Shown: piece after piece, positions 1 through 7,838 of the stretch | How the letters are laid out: each line of letters starts with the position of its first letter | Numbering within the stretch: the first letter of the stretch is position 1 | DNA from: CAYJPV01 sp964396055 | GTDB lineage: Bacteria; Acidobacteriota; Vicinamibacteria; Vicinamibacterales; JAKQTR01 | Assembly (NCBI GenBank): GCA_964396055.1 | Contig: CAYNDV010000100.1 | Span: 1 to 16,801 of the forward strand | Length of the DNA stretch: 16,801 bases | Direction of reading: 5' to 3' | Notes under the pieces: generated by a model | Told to the model about the DNA's origin: nothing | The model's input: the letters and a program-made list of their open reading frames with translations, nothing else | Databases searched by the model: none | Position numbers and translations under genes: made by a program

Positions 1-660
1 GCCGGCCCGCCCGCCGGCATGGCCGGCGGCGCTGCGGCCTTCGCGCAGAGGCCCGGGGGCGGTGCTGGCCCCGGCGCCCAGGCTGCGGCGCGTGCGACGG
101 GTGACACCCCGGCCGCGGCCGAGAGCCTCGACCAGCGGCTGCTGCAGTGGATGGACGCCGACAAGGTGGACGGGTTCGTGGCCTGGACGAAGTTCGCACA
201 CCCGACCCTCGGCGAGGTCGAGATCGGCGGCTTCAAGCCCTACGCTGCCGTGAATCCGCCGCCGGCGAAGATCGCCGAACTCGGTGCCAGTCACACGAAG
301 TTCGCCCTGCACCTGACGTCCCTCTTCCCGAAGGTGAAGGTCGTCAAGGCCGACGCGACAGCCCTGGCTGCCGGCATCTACCGGATCAAGGCCGAGGTCG
401 AGAACAGCGGGTTCCTGCCCACGGCCCTGGCCCACGCCGTCACCGCGCGCGCCGTGCTGCCGGTGATGGTCCAGTTGGGCGTGCCGCCCGAGTCGATCAT
501 CACGGGCCGCGAGAAGACGGTCATGGTGCCGACGATCGCCGGATCGGGTGGCCGGCAGGTCTTCGACTGGGTCGTCAGCGCAAAGCCGGGCACCACGGTC
601 ACGGTGAAAGCCGTGGCCCAGAAGGGCGGCACCGACACCGCCACCATCACGCTGCGTTAG
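1..660 (+). CDS. M14-type secreted metallopeptidase, C-terminal part (5' end outside window)
   Basis: The reading frame is open from base 1 to a TAG at 658-660, so this is the 3' end of a longer gene; the ATG at 19 lies in low-complexity sequence and is probably not the true start. The visible part begins with an Ala/Gly/Pro-rich linker (about 40 residues). A beta-rich domain follows, starting near WMDADKVDGFVAWTKF. This domain aligns with the C-terminus of the next gene: FVAWTKFAHPTLGEVEIGGF here matches FIEWKAFEHPQYGPVELGGM there, and AEVENSGFLPTALAHA matches VDLVNDKAVPTILAKA. The two are therefore tandem paralogues. Zinc ligands and catalytic Glu would lie upstream, off the window, so the peptidase call rests only on the paralogy. 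Twenty bases separate it from the next gene, consistent with one transcript. Confidence 0.75.
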   Translation, partial: AGPPAGMAGGAAAFAQRPGGGAGPGAQAAARATGDTPAAAESLDQRLLQWMDADKVDGFVAWTKFAHPTLGEVEIGGFKPYAAVNPPPAKIAELGASHTKFALHLTSLFPKVKVVKADATALAAGIYRIKAEVENSGFLPTALAHAVTARAVLPVMVQLGVPPESIITGREKTVMVPTIAGSGGRQVFDWVVSAKPGTTVTVKAVAQKGGTDTATITLR

Positions 661-670
661 GCAGCCGACG

Positions 671-676
671 AGGAGG
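671..676 (+). promoter_or_regulatory. Shine-Dalgarno AGGAGG for the complete M14 peptidase
   Basis: A perfect AGGAGG ends 4 bases before the ATG at 681. It fixes the start there, immediately ahead of a signal-peptide-like N-terminus, although the frame stays open much further upstream. Confidence 0.8.
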
Positions 677-680
677 ACCG

Positions 681-2519
681 ATGAACACGACGATTCAGCG
701 ATTCATCTCCGCCGCCGGCGCGCTGCTGCTCGCGGGCGCGGTGGGCACCACGACGGCCGCCGGCCAGGCGGCCACGAAACCGGCCCAGGCGCCGGCCGCG
801 AAGGCTTCGGCGGGCACGCCTGTGGCCGCCGTGTCGTCCGAGCGCGCCTACACGGTGAAGCTCGACTTCAACCGCTGGCACACCACGGCCGAGCTGTATG
901 CCGACATGAAGGCCCTCGAGAAGGCCTACCCGAAGTTCCTGAAGTACATCTCGCTCGGCAGAAGCCACGGCGGCCGCGACATCGCGGCCATGATCGTCAA
1001 CAACCCCGACACGGGGTCCGACACCTCCAAGCCGGCGATGTACATCGAGGCCAACATCCACGGCAACGAGGTCCAGGGCGGCGAAGTCTGCCTCTACACC
1101 ATCTGGTACCTGATGGAGCACTACGGGAAGATCGACCGCATCACGAAGCTCGTCAACGAGCGCGCCTTCTACATCGTCCCCACCGTGAATCCCGACGGCC
1201 GCGACTACTTCATGTTCGGCACCGGCGCCGGCGCCCGCACGGGCCACGTGCCGGTGGACGATGACGGGGACGGCCTGTTCGAAGAAGACGGCCCGGACGA
1301 CCTGAACAGCAACGGGACGATCGAGCAGATCCGCAAATACGTCCCGGGTGAAGGCACGCATCGCGTGAGCGCCCTCGACCCGCGCATCATGGAGCCGGTG
1401 CGCCTGGGCGAGAAGGGCGACTGGATCGTCCTGGGCCAGGAGGGCCTCGACAACGACGGCGACGGCCGCATCAACGAGGACGGCCCGGGCGGCTACGACC
1501 CCAACCGCAACTTCGCGTCCGACTGGCAGCCGAACTACGTGCAGAGCGGCGCGATGGACTACCCGTTCCAGTTGCCCGAGGCGAAGGCCGTCAACGACTT
1601 CCTGGTGGCCCACCCGAACATCGCCGGGCTGCAGACGTACCACAACAGCGGCGGCATGATCCTGCGCAGCCCCGGCGCCGAGCAGACGGGCGAGTACCCG
1701 CGCAGCGACGTGGCGGCCTACGACGAGATCGGCCGCACCGGCGAGCGCATGCTGCCGTACTACCGCTACATCGTCATCTGGAGCGGGCTGTACACGGTGC
1801 ACGGCGGCGTCACCGACTGGGGCAACGACGGCCTGGGCATCATGTCGTTCTCGAACGAGCTGTGGAACGGCGGCCAGTACTTCACCAGCCCCGAGCTGAA
1901 GGAGCAGCAGAAGGACCCCGAGAGCCCGATCGCGCCGCGGGTGGCCAACTACTTCTTCAACGACCACCTCGAGTTCGGCGATCAGTTCATCGAGTGGAAG
2001 GCCTTCGAGCACCCGCAGTACGGGCCCGTCGAGCTGGGCGGGATGAAAAAGACGTTCGGCCGCGTGCCGCCGCGCTTCATGAACGAGGAGCTGTGCCACC
2101 GCAACATGGCGTTCACGCTGTACCAGGCTGACGAGATGCCGCTGATGCAGATCGGCGCCACGAAGGTGGAGAAGGTGGCCGACGGCGTCTTCAAGGTGTG
2201 GGTGGACCTGGTGAACGACAAGGCCGTGCCCACGATCCTCGCGAAGGCCGCGGCCAACAACGTGGTGCCGCCCGACCTGATCTCGGTCGACGGCAAGGCG
2301 GTCGAGGTGTTGTCGGCCAGCTGGGTGCCCAGCAAGTGGCGCCCTGGCGTGGCGCAGATGATCGATCAGAAGGACCTGAAGCGGATCCTCGTGCGCAGCG
2401 GCCACCCGGCCCACGCCACGAAGACGCTGCAGTACCTCGTGAAAGGCGCCGGCAGCTTCATGGTGAAGTATGCCAGCGCCAAGGGCGGCACCGTCCAGAA
2501 GACCATCGCGCTCCAGTAG
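681..2519 (+). CDS. Secreted M14 family zinc carboxypeptidase-like protein (612 aa)
   Basis: Predicted exported zinc peptidase cleaving C-terminal residues or related peptide bonds; the substrate is unknown. Residues 1 to about 27 look like a signal peptide (MNTTIQRF, then a hydrophobic Ala/Leu/Gly core). The M14 signatures appear in order: HGNE at 127-130 (zinc ligands H127 and E130), VNPDGRDYF after it, NRNF at 275-278 (substrate-carboxylate Arg R276), third zinc ligand H321 in QTYHNSGG, and putative catalytic E393 in SNELWNGG. Two acidic DxDxDG insertions (193-198 and 257-262) sit before the substrate-binding Arg and look like Ca-binding loops. The last roughly 190 residues form the beta-rich domain shared with the preceding gene. 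It ends 10 bp before the convergent beta-galactosidase stop. The family is sure; the specificity is not. Confidence 0.92.
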   Translation: MNTTIQRFISAAGALLLAGAVGTTTAAGQAATKPAQAPAAKASAGTPVAAVSSERAYTVKLDFNRWHTTAELYADMKALEKAYPKFLKYISLGRSHGGRDIAAMIVNNPDTGSDTSKPAMYIEANIHGNEVQGGEVCLYTIWYLMEHYGKIDRITKLVNERAFYIVPTVNPDGRDYFMFGTGAGARTGHVPVDDDGDGLFEEDGPDDLNSNGTIEQIRKYVPGEGTHRVSALDPRIMEPVRLGEKGDWIVLGQEGLDNDGDGRINEDGPGGYDPNRNFASDWQPNYVQSGAMDYPFQLPEAKAVNDFLVAHPNIAGLQTYHNSGGMILRSPGAEQTGEYPRSDVAAYDEIGRTGERMLPYYRYIVIWSGLYTVHGGVTDWGNDGLGIMSFSNELWNGGQYFTSPELKEQQKDPESPIAPRVANYFFNDHLEFGDQFIEWKAFEHPQYGPVELGGMKKTFGRVPPRFMNEELCHRNMAFTLYQADEMPLMQIGATKVEKVADGVFKVWVDLVNDKAVPTILAKAAANNVVPPDLISVDGKAVEVLSASWVPSKWRPGVAQMIDQKDLKRILVRSGHPAHATKTLQYLVKGAGSFMVKYASAKGGTVQKTIALQ

Positions 2520-2529
2520 CGCGGCGGCG

Positions 2530-5500
2530 TTACTGCCAACCCTGCCTGGCCAGGGCCTGCGGCGGCCCGTCCTGCGCGGTCGAGAACGCGCGGAGGCGGA
2601 ACCGGTACTCGTAGGTCCTGGCCGGCAGCTGGTAGGCCTCGTGGGGCAGGGCGCCCCAGCTGTTGTCCCCGCCGACGCCCATCTGGGCCAGGTCCAGGTT
2701 CACGTACACCTCGGGCCGCTTGCGCGCGTTCCACGTGTGGTGCGCCGGCACGAGGTCCGCGTGCGTGTAGTGGCGCGCCGACGCGCTGAGGCGCGGCAGG
2801 CCCGACGCCAGCAGCCCCACGCCCTCGGCGTTGGTCAGGGCCATCCAGCGCACGTCAGCCTTGTTGCCGTTCTCCTGCGGCCGCGAGTACTCGGTCCACT
2901 GCTGATCGACTGTGCCCCGGTACAGGTTCACCCGCGCCACCTTGCGGTCGCTGTAGGTCTCCTCCGGGCCTGGCCCGAACCACGTCATCCGGTCGAACCC
3001 GGCCGGCATCACGAGTTGCGTACCCACGCGGGGCATCATGGGCAGGTTCGGCGCGCCCGGCACCACGCGGACGTCGACGATGATGTCGCCCGTGCCGTGG
3101 ACGGTGTACGACACCGTGGCGGTGCCCTGCACGGGGGCGAGGCTGCCCTCCACGTCCACGCGCACCGTGCCGGCGCCCAGGCGCGTGGCCGTCACGCGAG
3201 TTGCCGCCCACGCTTCGGTGGCCTGGCGCCACACCGCCAGGCGGCCGTTGAGGCGCGCGCCACGATCGTTGTCGGTCCACGCGCGCCAGAAGTCCGGCTG
3301 GGGCCCGCGCTGGAGCACGTTCACGCCCCGCGTGGTCAGTGATGCCAGCGTGCCGTCGGCCTTGTTGAACGTCGCCGCAAATGTGCCGCCGGTCACCGTG
3401 ATGCGGCCGTCCGCGTCCTCGAGCGTCACGGGCGGCGCCGCCGAGGCGTCGGCGGGCTTCGCGGGTGCCGACACGGGGAGCACGAACTGCTCCCAGGCCA
3501 TTTCGTCGCCCGTCCGGCCGCCCCACGCCGTCGGCCGCGCCAGGCGGTACGACAGGTTCAGGAAGTACTCCACGCCGGGCTTCGGCGTGATGGTGGGCAG
3601 CGGGATGCGCACCACCTGCTTCCCGCGCGGGGCGATGGCGAACGGCGGCATGGGCCCGTACGCCAGCAGGGCGTTGTCGGCCTGCACGCTCCAGAACCCG
3701 GCCACGGCATCCTCGAGATTCGTGAAGTCGTGCCAGTTGGTGATCTCGACGTCGCCGGTGGCGAGATTCACCGGCGCCGTGTGCACGTACTGGTAGTACT
3801 TCTTCACCGTCAGCAGGCCCGGGTGCGGCTCGCGGTCCGCCGACACGAGGCCGTTCATGCAGAAGTTGCCGTCGGTGGGAATGGTGACCGGCCCGAAGTC
3901 GCCGCCGTAGGCGATGTAGGTGTTGGCGCGATCGACCTGGCGCGTGCCGTTCATGAACTCGGGGCCCGGCAGGAGCCGGCGCTTCGGGTTCATCTGGCGC
4001 TCGCCGGCGGCGGGGATGATCGTGCGGATGCCCTGGTCCACCCAGTCCCACACGAACGCGCCCTGCAGCTGCGGCCGGCTGTAGAACAGCTTCCAGTACT
4101 CGTCGAGGGCCCCCGTGCTGTTGCCCATGGCGTGGGCGTACTCGCACAGGATCATCGGCCGCGACTGGGGCACGCTGCCGTACGTCGCCACCTGCGCGGG
4201 CCGCGTGTACATCGGCACCACGAGGTCGGTGTGCGGCCGCTCGCCGGCCTGCTCGTACTGCACGGGCCGCGAGGGATCGCGCTGCTTGATCCACGCGCTG
4301 GTCGCCTCGAAGTTCACCCCGTCGCCCGCTTCGTTCCCCAGGGACCAGATGATCACGGACGGGTGGTTCTTGTCGCGCTCCACCATGCGCTGGGTCCGAT
4401 CCAGGTGCGCCGTCTTCCACGCCGGGTTGTTCCCCAGCGTCCGGTCGGCGTCGTACCCCATGCCGTGCGACTCGATGTTGGCCTCGTCCACCACATACAG
4501 GCCGTACTCGTCGCAGAGGTCGTACCACGCGGGGTCGTTGGGGTAGTGCGAGGTCCGGACGGCGTTGATGTTGTGCTGCTTCATCAGGCGGATGTCGCGC
4601 AGCATCGACTCGCGTGAGATCGTGTGGCCCGTGTCGGCGTCGTGCTCGTGGCGGTTCACGCCCTTGATCAGGATCGGCACGCCGTTCACCTTCAGCTGCC
4701 CGTCCGCCACCTCGACGCGGCGGAACCCGACCTGCTGCGGCACCACCGCGAGGGTCCGGCCCCGGTCGTCGAGCAGCGTGACCAGCACCCGGTACAGGGT
4801 CGGGTGTTCCGCCGACCACCGGCGCGGCGTGGCCACGCGCTCGGTGACGGTGACCCGGGCCTCGGCACCGGCGCCGACCGTCGCCTGCTGCGTGACCGGC
4901 GGGAAGACCGGCGTCCCCGACTGATCGACCAGGGCCACCTGGATCGACGGCGAGACCGCCGCGGCACCGGCGTTCGTCACCCACGACGTCACGGTCAGCG
5001 TTCCGTCCCGATACTGGTCATCGAGCGTGGCCCCGATCTCGAGATCACGGATACGGACCGTGCCTGGCGACCACAGCCACACGTCCCGGAAGATGCCGCT
5101 CAGCCGCCAGAAATCCTGGTCCTCGAGGTACGACCCGTCACACCAGCGGTACACCTCGACGGCGATCAGGTTCTCGCCGTCCTTCAGGTACTTCGTCAGG
5201 TCGAACTCGGCGGGCGTCCGCGAGTCTTCGCTGTAGCCCACGCGCTGGCCGTTCACCCAGAGGTAGAACGCCGACTCCACGCCCTCGAAGGTCACGAACA
5301 CGGGCCGGCCCTTCCACTCCGCCGGCACCGTGAAGGTGCGCCGGTAGGACCCCACCGGGTTGATGTCGGGCGGGATGTACGGGGGCGTGTTGGTGCCCCA
5401 GGGGTAGGGGATGTTCATGTAGATCGGGATGTCGTAGCCCTCGAACTGCCAGTTCGACGGCACCCGGATCGTGGGCCACGCCGCGTCGTCGAAATCGACG

Positions 5501-5790
5501 GCGTGAAACCCCTGCGGGCGCGCGTCCACGCGCGCGGCGAAGTGGAATTTCCAGGGGCCGTTCAGCGATCGGTACCACGGCGAGCCCGACCGATCTCCGC
5601 GGCGGGCCGACGCCTCGTCCGGGAACAGGGTGAAGTGCGCGCGCGGCGCCTCCTTGTTCACGCCGACAACGGCCGGGTCCTGCCATTCGGGCACGCCCGG
5701 CCCCTGCGCCGCCACGGGTCCGCCGGCCGGCGTTACCGCCAGCATCCCGACCACTCCTGCCAGGCCCAGCCACACTCGTGCGATCGTCAT
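2530..5790 (-). CDS. Secreted glycoside hydrolase family 2 beta-galactosidase (1086 aa)
   Basis: Predicted to hydrolyse terminal beta-galactosides outside the cytoplasm. The chosen ATG (5788-5790) gives a signal peptide (MTIARVWLGLAGVVGML, cleavage probably near PVAAQG); an AGGGGG lies upstream. Domains in order: GH2 sugar-binding (about 70-240, with VPSNWQ and NGQRVGYSEDSRTPAEF), Ig-like (about 245-355), TIM barrel (about 360-660), a linker domain, and the C-terminal beta-sandwich of LacZ (about 790-1080, with FWRAWTDNDRG). The acid/base is E487 in WSLGNEAG and the nucleophile is E550 in ILCEYAHAMGNS, both in LacZ context. Length is near E. coli LacZ (1023 aa) plus a signal peptide. It is divergent from sppA. 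No permease or LacI-type regulator adjoins it. Specificity could be another beta-galactoside-type glycan. Confidence 0.95.
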   Translation of the reverse strand: MTIARVWLGLAGVVGMLAVTPAGGPVAAQGPGVPEWQDPAVVGVNKEAPRAHFTLFPDEASARRGDRSGSPWYRSLNGPWKFHFAARVDARPQGFHAVDFDDAAWPTIRVPSNWQFEGYDIPIYMNIPYPWGTNTPPYIPPDINPVGSYRRTFTVPAEWKGRPVFVTFEGVESAFYLWVNGQRVGYSEDSRTPAEFDLTKYLKDGENLIAVEVYRWCDGSYLEDQDFWRLSGIFRDVWLWSPGTVRIRDLEIGATLDDQYRDGTLTVTSWVTNAGAAAVSPSIQVALVDQSGTPVFPPVTQQATVGAGAEARVTVTERVATPRRWSAEHPTLYRVLVTLLDDRGRTLAVVPQQVGFRRVEVADGQLKVNGVPILIKGVNRHEHDADTGHTISRESMLRDIRLMKQHNINAVRTSHYPNDPAWYDLCDEYGLYVVDEANIESHGMGYDADRTLGNNPAWKTAHLDRTQRMVERDKNHPSVIIWSLGNEAGDGVNFEATSAWIKQRDPSRPVQYEQAGERPHTDLVVPMYTRPAQVATYGSVPQSRPMILCEYAHAMGNSTGALDEYWKLFYSRPQLQGAFVWDWVDQGIRTIIPAAGERQMNPKRRLLPGPEFMNGTRQVDRANTYIAYGGDFGPVTIPTDGNFCMNGLVSADREPHPGLLTVKKYYQYVHTAPVNLATGDVEITNWHDFTNLEDAVAGFWSVQADNALLAYGPMPPFAIAPRGKQVVRIPLPTITPKPGVEYFLNLSYRLARPTAWGGRTGDEMAWEQFVLPVSAPAKPADASAAPPVTLEDADGRITVTGGTFAATFNKADGTLASLTTRGVNVLQRGPQPDFWRAWTDNDRGARLNGRLAVWRQATEAWAATRVTATRLGAGTVRVDVEGSLAPVQGTATVSYTVHGTGDIIVDVRVVPGAPNLPMMPRVGTQLVMPAGFDRMTWFGPGPEETYSDRKVARVNLYRGTVDQQWTEYSRPQENGNKADVRWMALTNAEGVGLLASGLPRLSASARHYTHADLVPAHHTWNARKRPEVYVNLDLAQMGVGGDNSWGALPHEAYQLPARTYEYRFRLRAFSTAQDGPPQALARQGWQ

Positions 5791-5855
5791 CCCGTGCCCC
5801 CTGTGCGCACAGCAGCATACGCCAGAACGCCGCCGCGGTGCCGCCGGGGGGGCGC

Positions 5856-5874
5856 GCCGGCGCCCGGCGCCGGC
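5856..5874. promoter_or_regulatory. 19-bp near-perfect palindrome in the lacZ-like/sppA divergent region (possible operator)
   Basis: Nine-base arms GCCGGCGCC and GGCGCCGGC are separated by a single C. The site covers the -35 zone of the extended -10 at 5885-5893, where a repressor or activator could act. The composition is pure G and C in a GC-rich genome, so chance is a real alternative. Confidence 0.3.
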
Positions 5875-5884
5875 CGTGCCGGGC

Positions 5885-5893
5885 TGATATACT
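5885..5893 (+). promoter_or_regulatory. Extended -10 promoter for sppA (TGaTATACT)
   Basis: TG, one base, then TATACT (5 of 6 matches to TATAAT) forms an extended -10, in one of the few AT-rich patches of the region. No good -35 hexamer is seen, as is usual for extended -10 promoters. Transcription would begin near 5900, just ahead of the ribosome-binding site at 5908-5914, giving a very short leader. Confidence 0.5.
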
Positions 5894-5907
5894 CGCCGCC
5901 AGGACCG

Positions 5908-5914
5908 AAGGAGG
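5908..5914 (+). promoter_or_regulatory. Shine-Dalgarno AAGGAGG for sppA GTG start
   Basis: AAGGAGG lies 8 bases before a GTG at 5923. It selects that GTG as the start although the frame is open far upstream through sequence antisense to the beta-galactosidase. Confidence 0.8.
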
Positions 5915-5922
5915 GCTGGCCT

Positions 5923-7680
5923 GTGGCTGGACGACGTGGCATTGGCGTGGTGGTGGCCCTGATCGTCGCGGGCATTCTCGTCTCGATGGCCGGCACGCTC
6001 TTCATGGTGCTGATGGCCGGCAGCGAACCGCGGGTGGCCCAGGGCTCGGTGCTCACGCTCAAGGTGGCGGGCGATCTCGACGAGGTGCCGCCGGAGACCC
6101 TCTTCGGCCTGTCGTCGGCCAGCCGCGACACGCTGCGGTCGGTGGTGGACATGCTGCGCAAGGCGAAGGCCGACAGCCGCATCTCGAGCGTCGTCATCAC
6201 GCCGGGGGCGCTGGGCACGCCCAGCTGGGCCAAGCTCCAGGAGGTCCGCGACGCGATTGTCGACTTCCGCAAGTCGGGCAAGAAGGCCGTGGCGTTTCTC
6301 GAGTACGGCGGCGATCGTGAGTACTTCCTCGCCACCGGCTGCGAGAAGATCTTCCTGCTGCCGACCAGCCCGCTGGACCTGAGCGGCATCGCCACCTACG
6401 ACCTGTTCCTGCGCGGCACGCTCGACAAGATCGGCGCCCGGGCCGACTTCGCCCACATCGGCGACTACAAGACCGCGCCGAACCAGCTCACCGAAACCGG
6501 CTTCACGCCGGCGCACCGTGAGATGCGCGAGTCGTTGAACCGCGACCTCTTCGAGCAGCTGGTGGCGGCCGTGGCCGAGGCGCGCAAACGCACGCCGGAC
6601 GACGTGCGGGCGCTCATCGACGACGGACCATTCCTGCCGGAAGACGCCCTGAAGGCCGGGCTGGTGGACGACCTGGTCTATGAGGACCAGATTGACGACA
6701 AGGTGAAACTCGGCCTGTCGAACGCGGAGCGCCGGGTCACGGGCGAGACCTACCGCCGCGTGAGCGCGTCATCGGCCGGGCTCGGAGGCGGCTCGCGCAT
6801 CGCGGTCATCAACGTGGTGGGCATCATCACGTCGGGCCGCAGCGGCTACGACCCGATGAACGGCCCCGTGGCGGGGTCCGACACGATCACGGAGTACATC
6901 CGCAAGGCGCGGTCGGACGCGTCGGTGCGCGCCATCATCCTGCGCGTGGACAGCCCGGGCGGGTCGTCGGTGGCGTCGGACGTCATCTGGCACGAGCTGA
7001 TGCGCACCCGCCGGGGCAATACGCGGCCCCTGGTGGCGTCGATGTCCGACCTGGCGGCGTCGGGTGGGTATTACGTGGCGATGGCCGCCCCCGACATCGT
7101 GGCGCAGCCGGGCACGCTCACCGGCTCGATCGGCATCTACGGCGGCAAGCTGGTGCTGGGCGGCACCTACGAGAAGCTCGGCATGCGCATCGAGCCGCTC
7201 AGCATCGGGCGCCACGCCGAGATGGGATCGCCGGTGCGGCCGTTCAACGCCGACGAACGCGCCAAGCTCGAGGCGCAGTTGCAGGCCTTCTACGAGCAGT
7301 TCGTCGAGAAGGTGGCCGAGTCGCGCAAGATGAAGCCCGAGGCCGTGGACGCCGTGGCCCAGGGGCGGGTGTGGACGGGCCTGCAGGCGAAGCAGCACGG
7401 CCTGGTGGACGCCCTGGGCGGCCTCGACCGGGCCATCGCGATCGCCAAGGAGCGCGCGAAGATCCCGGCCGCGCAGCAGGTGGAGCTGGTCGTCTACCCG
7501 CCGCGCAAGTCGCTCTTCGAGCTGGTGTCCGAGTCGCTCGACGGCATGGAGAGCGGCGGCGGCGTGTGGGGCCTCGTCGGCGCACGCGAGCGCCAGGCCG
7601 TGCGCGTGCTGTCGGCCCCGGCGCTGCTGTTCCGCCGCGGCGAGCCGCTGGCGCTGATGCCGTTTGGGGTACTTCGATAG
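5923..7680 (+). CDS. sppA: Signal peptide peptidase SppA, long (67K) form, 585 aa
   Basis: Membrane-anchored serine protease that degrades signal peptides released during export. GTG start set by the AAGGAGG upstream. An N-terminal transmembrane segment spans about residues 7-32 (GIGVVVALIVAG and onward). Two tandem SppA/ClpP-fold domains follow, as in the 618-aa E. coli enzyme. The catalytic Lys is K183 in IGDYKTAPN of the first domain, and the nucleophile is S380 in SDLAASGGYYVAMAA of the second. These are the two residues of the Ser-Lys dyad. The C-terminal half also has VDSPGGSSVASD and the conserved LTGSIGIYGGK. Its stop codon TAG overlaps the first bases of the 7679-7706 heptamer array, and it is convergent with the foldase gene. 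Confidence 0.95.
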   Translation: MAGRRGIGVVVALIVAGILVSMAGTLFMVLMAGSEPRVAQGSVLTLKVAGDLDEVPPETLFGLSSASRDTLRSVVDMLRKAKADSRISSVVITPGALGTPSWAKLQEVRDAIVDFRKSGKKAVAFLEYGGDREYFLATGCEKIFLLPTSPLDLSGIATYDLFLRGTLDKIGARADFAHIGDYKTAPNQLTETGFTPAHREMRESLNRDLFEQLVAAVAEARKRTPDDVRALIDDGPFLPEDALKAGLVDDLVYEDQIDDKVKLGLSNAERRVTGETYRRVSASSAGLGGGSRIAVINVVGIITSGRSGYDPMNGPVAGSDTITEYIRKARSDASVRAIILRVDSPGGSSVASDVIWHELMRTRRGNTRPLVASMSDLAASGGYYVAMAAPDIVAQPGTLTGSIGIYGGKLVLGGTYEKLGMRIEPLSIGRHAEMGSPVRPFNADERAKLEAQLQAFYEQFVEKVAESRKMKPEAVDAVAQGRVWTGLQAKQHGLVDALGGLDRAIAIAKERAKIPAAQQVELVVYPPRKSLFELVSESLDGMESGGGVWGLVGARERQAVRVLSAPALLFRRGEPLALMPFGVLR

Positions 7681-7706
7681 ACAGAAGACAGAAGACAGAA
7701 GACAGA
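7679..7706 (+). repeat. Heptamer tandem repeat (AGACAGA)x4
   Basis: Four perfect AGACAGA copies, 28 bp. The first two bases are the AG of the sppA TAG stop, so the array starts exactly at the gene end. A degenerate continuation (ATAGACAC) follows. Confidence 0.9.
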
Positions 7707-7726
7707 ATAGACACGCCTCAAGGAGA

Positions 7727-7778
7727 ACGGGCGCGACGTGTAGTGCAGGGCTTCAGCCCTGCCCCTCGCCGCGCCCGT
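7727..7778. repeat. REP-like nested palindrome between convergent genes; possible bidirectional terminator
   Basis: An outer arm ACGGGCGCG (7727-7735) pairs perfectly with CGCGCCCGT (7770-7778). Inside lies GCAGGGCT (7745-7752) with AGCCCTGC (7755-7762), so the RNA forms a long stem with one internal loop on either strand. There is no U-tract, so intrinsic termination is doubtful. A REP-like dispersed element or transcript-end structure between convergent genes is more likely. No other copy is in the window. Confidence 0.6.
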
Positions 7779-7782
7779 CCTC

Positions 7783-7838
7783 GCCTCTAGCCTCTAGCCT
7801 CTAGCCTCTAGCCTCTAGCCTCTAGCCTCTAGCCTCTA
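7783..7838. repeat. Heptamer tandem repeat (GCCTCTA)x8
   Basis: Eight perfect GCCTCTA copies, 56 bp. On the minus strand it reads (TAGAGGC)x8, and the TAG of the copy at 7832-7838 is the stop codon of the foldase gene. Each unit junction contains CTAG, which reads as TAG on both strands. With a 7-base period, stops fall in all three frames both ways. Confidence 0.95.

Noticed and set aside
657..2414. A 585-codon minus-strand open frame opposite the M14 peptidase
   Set aside because: Low-complexity Val/His/Arg/Ala composition with no domain; a GC-driven shadow of the peptidase.
2530..5790. A classical lac operon
   Set aside because: The enzyme has a signal peptide, and no permease, transacetylase or LacI-type gene adjoins it.
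4624..5922. N-terminal extension of SppA upstream of 5923
   Set aside because: It is antisense to the beta-galactosidase and low in complexity; AAGGAGG and the membrane anchor place the start at 5923.
5791..6516. N-terminal extension of the beta-galactosidase over sppA
   Set aside because: The signal peptide at 5790 marks the real start; the extension is antisense to SppA and has no homology I recognise.
7679..7838. CRISPR-like or minisatellite coding repeat
   Set aside because: Units are 7 bases, contiguous and without spacers, and lie outside genes; no cas genes are nearby.
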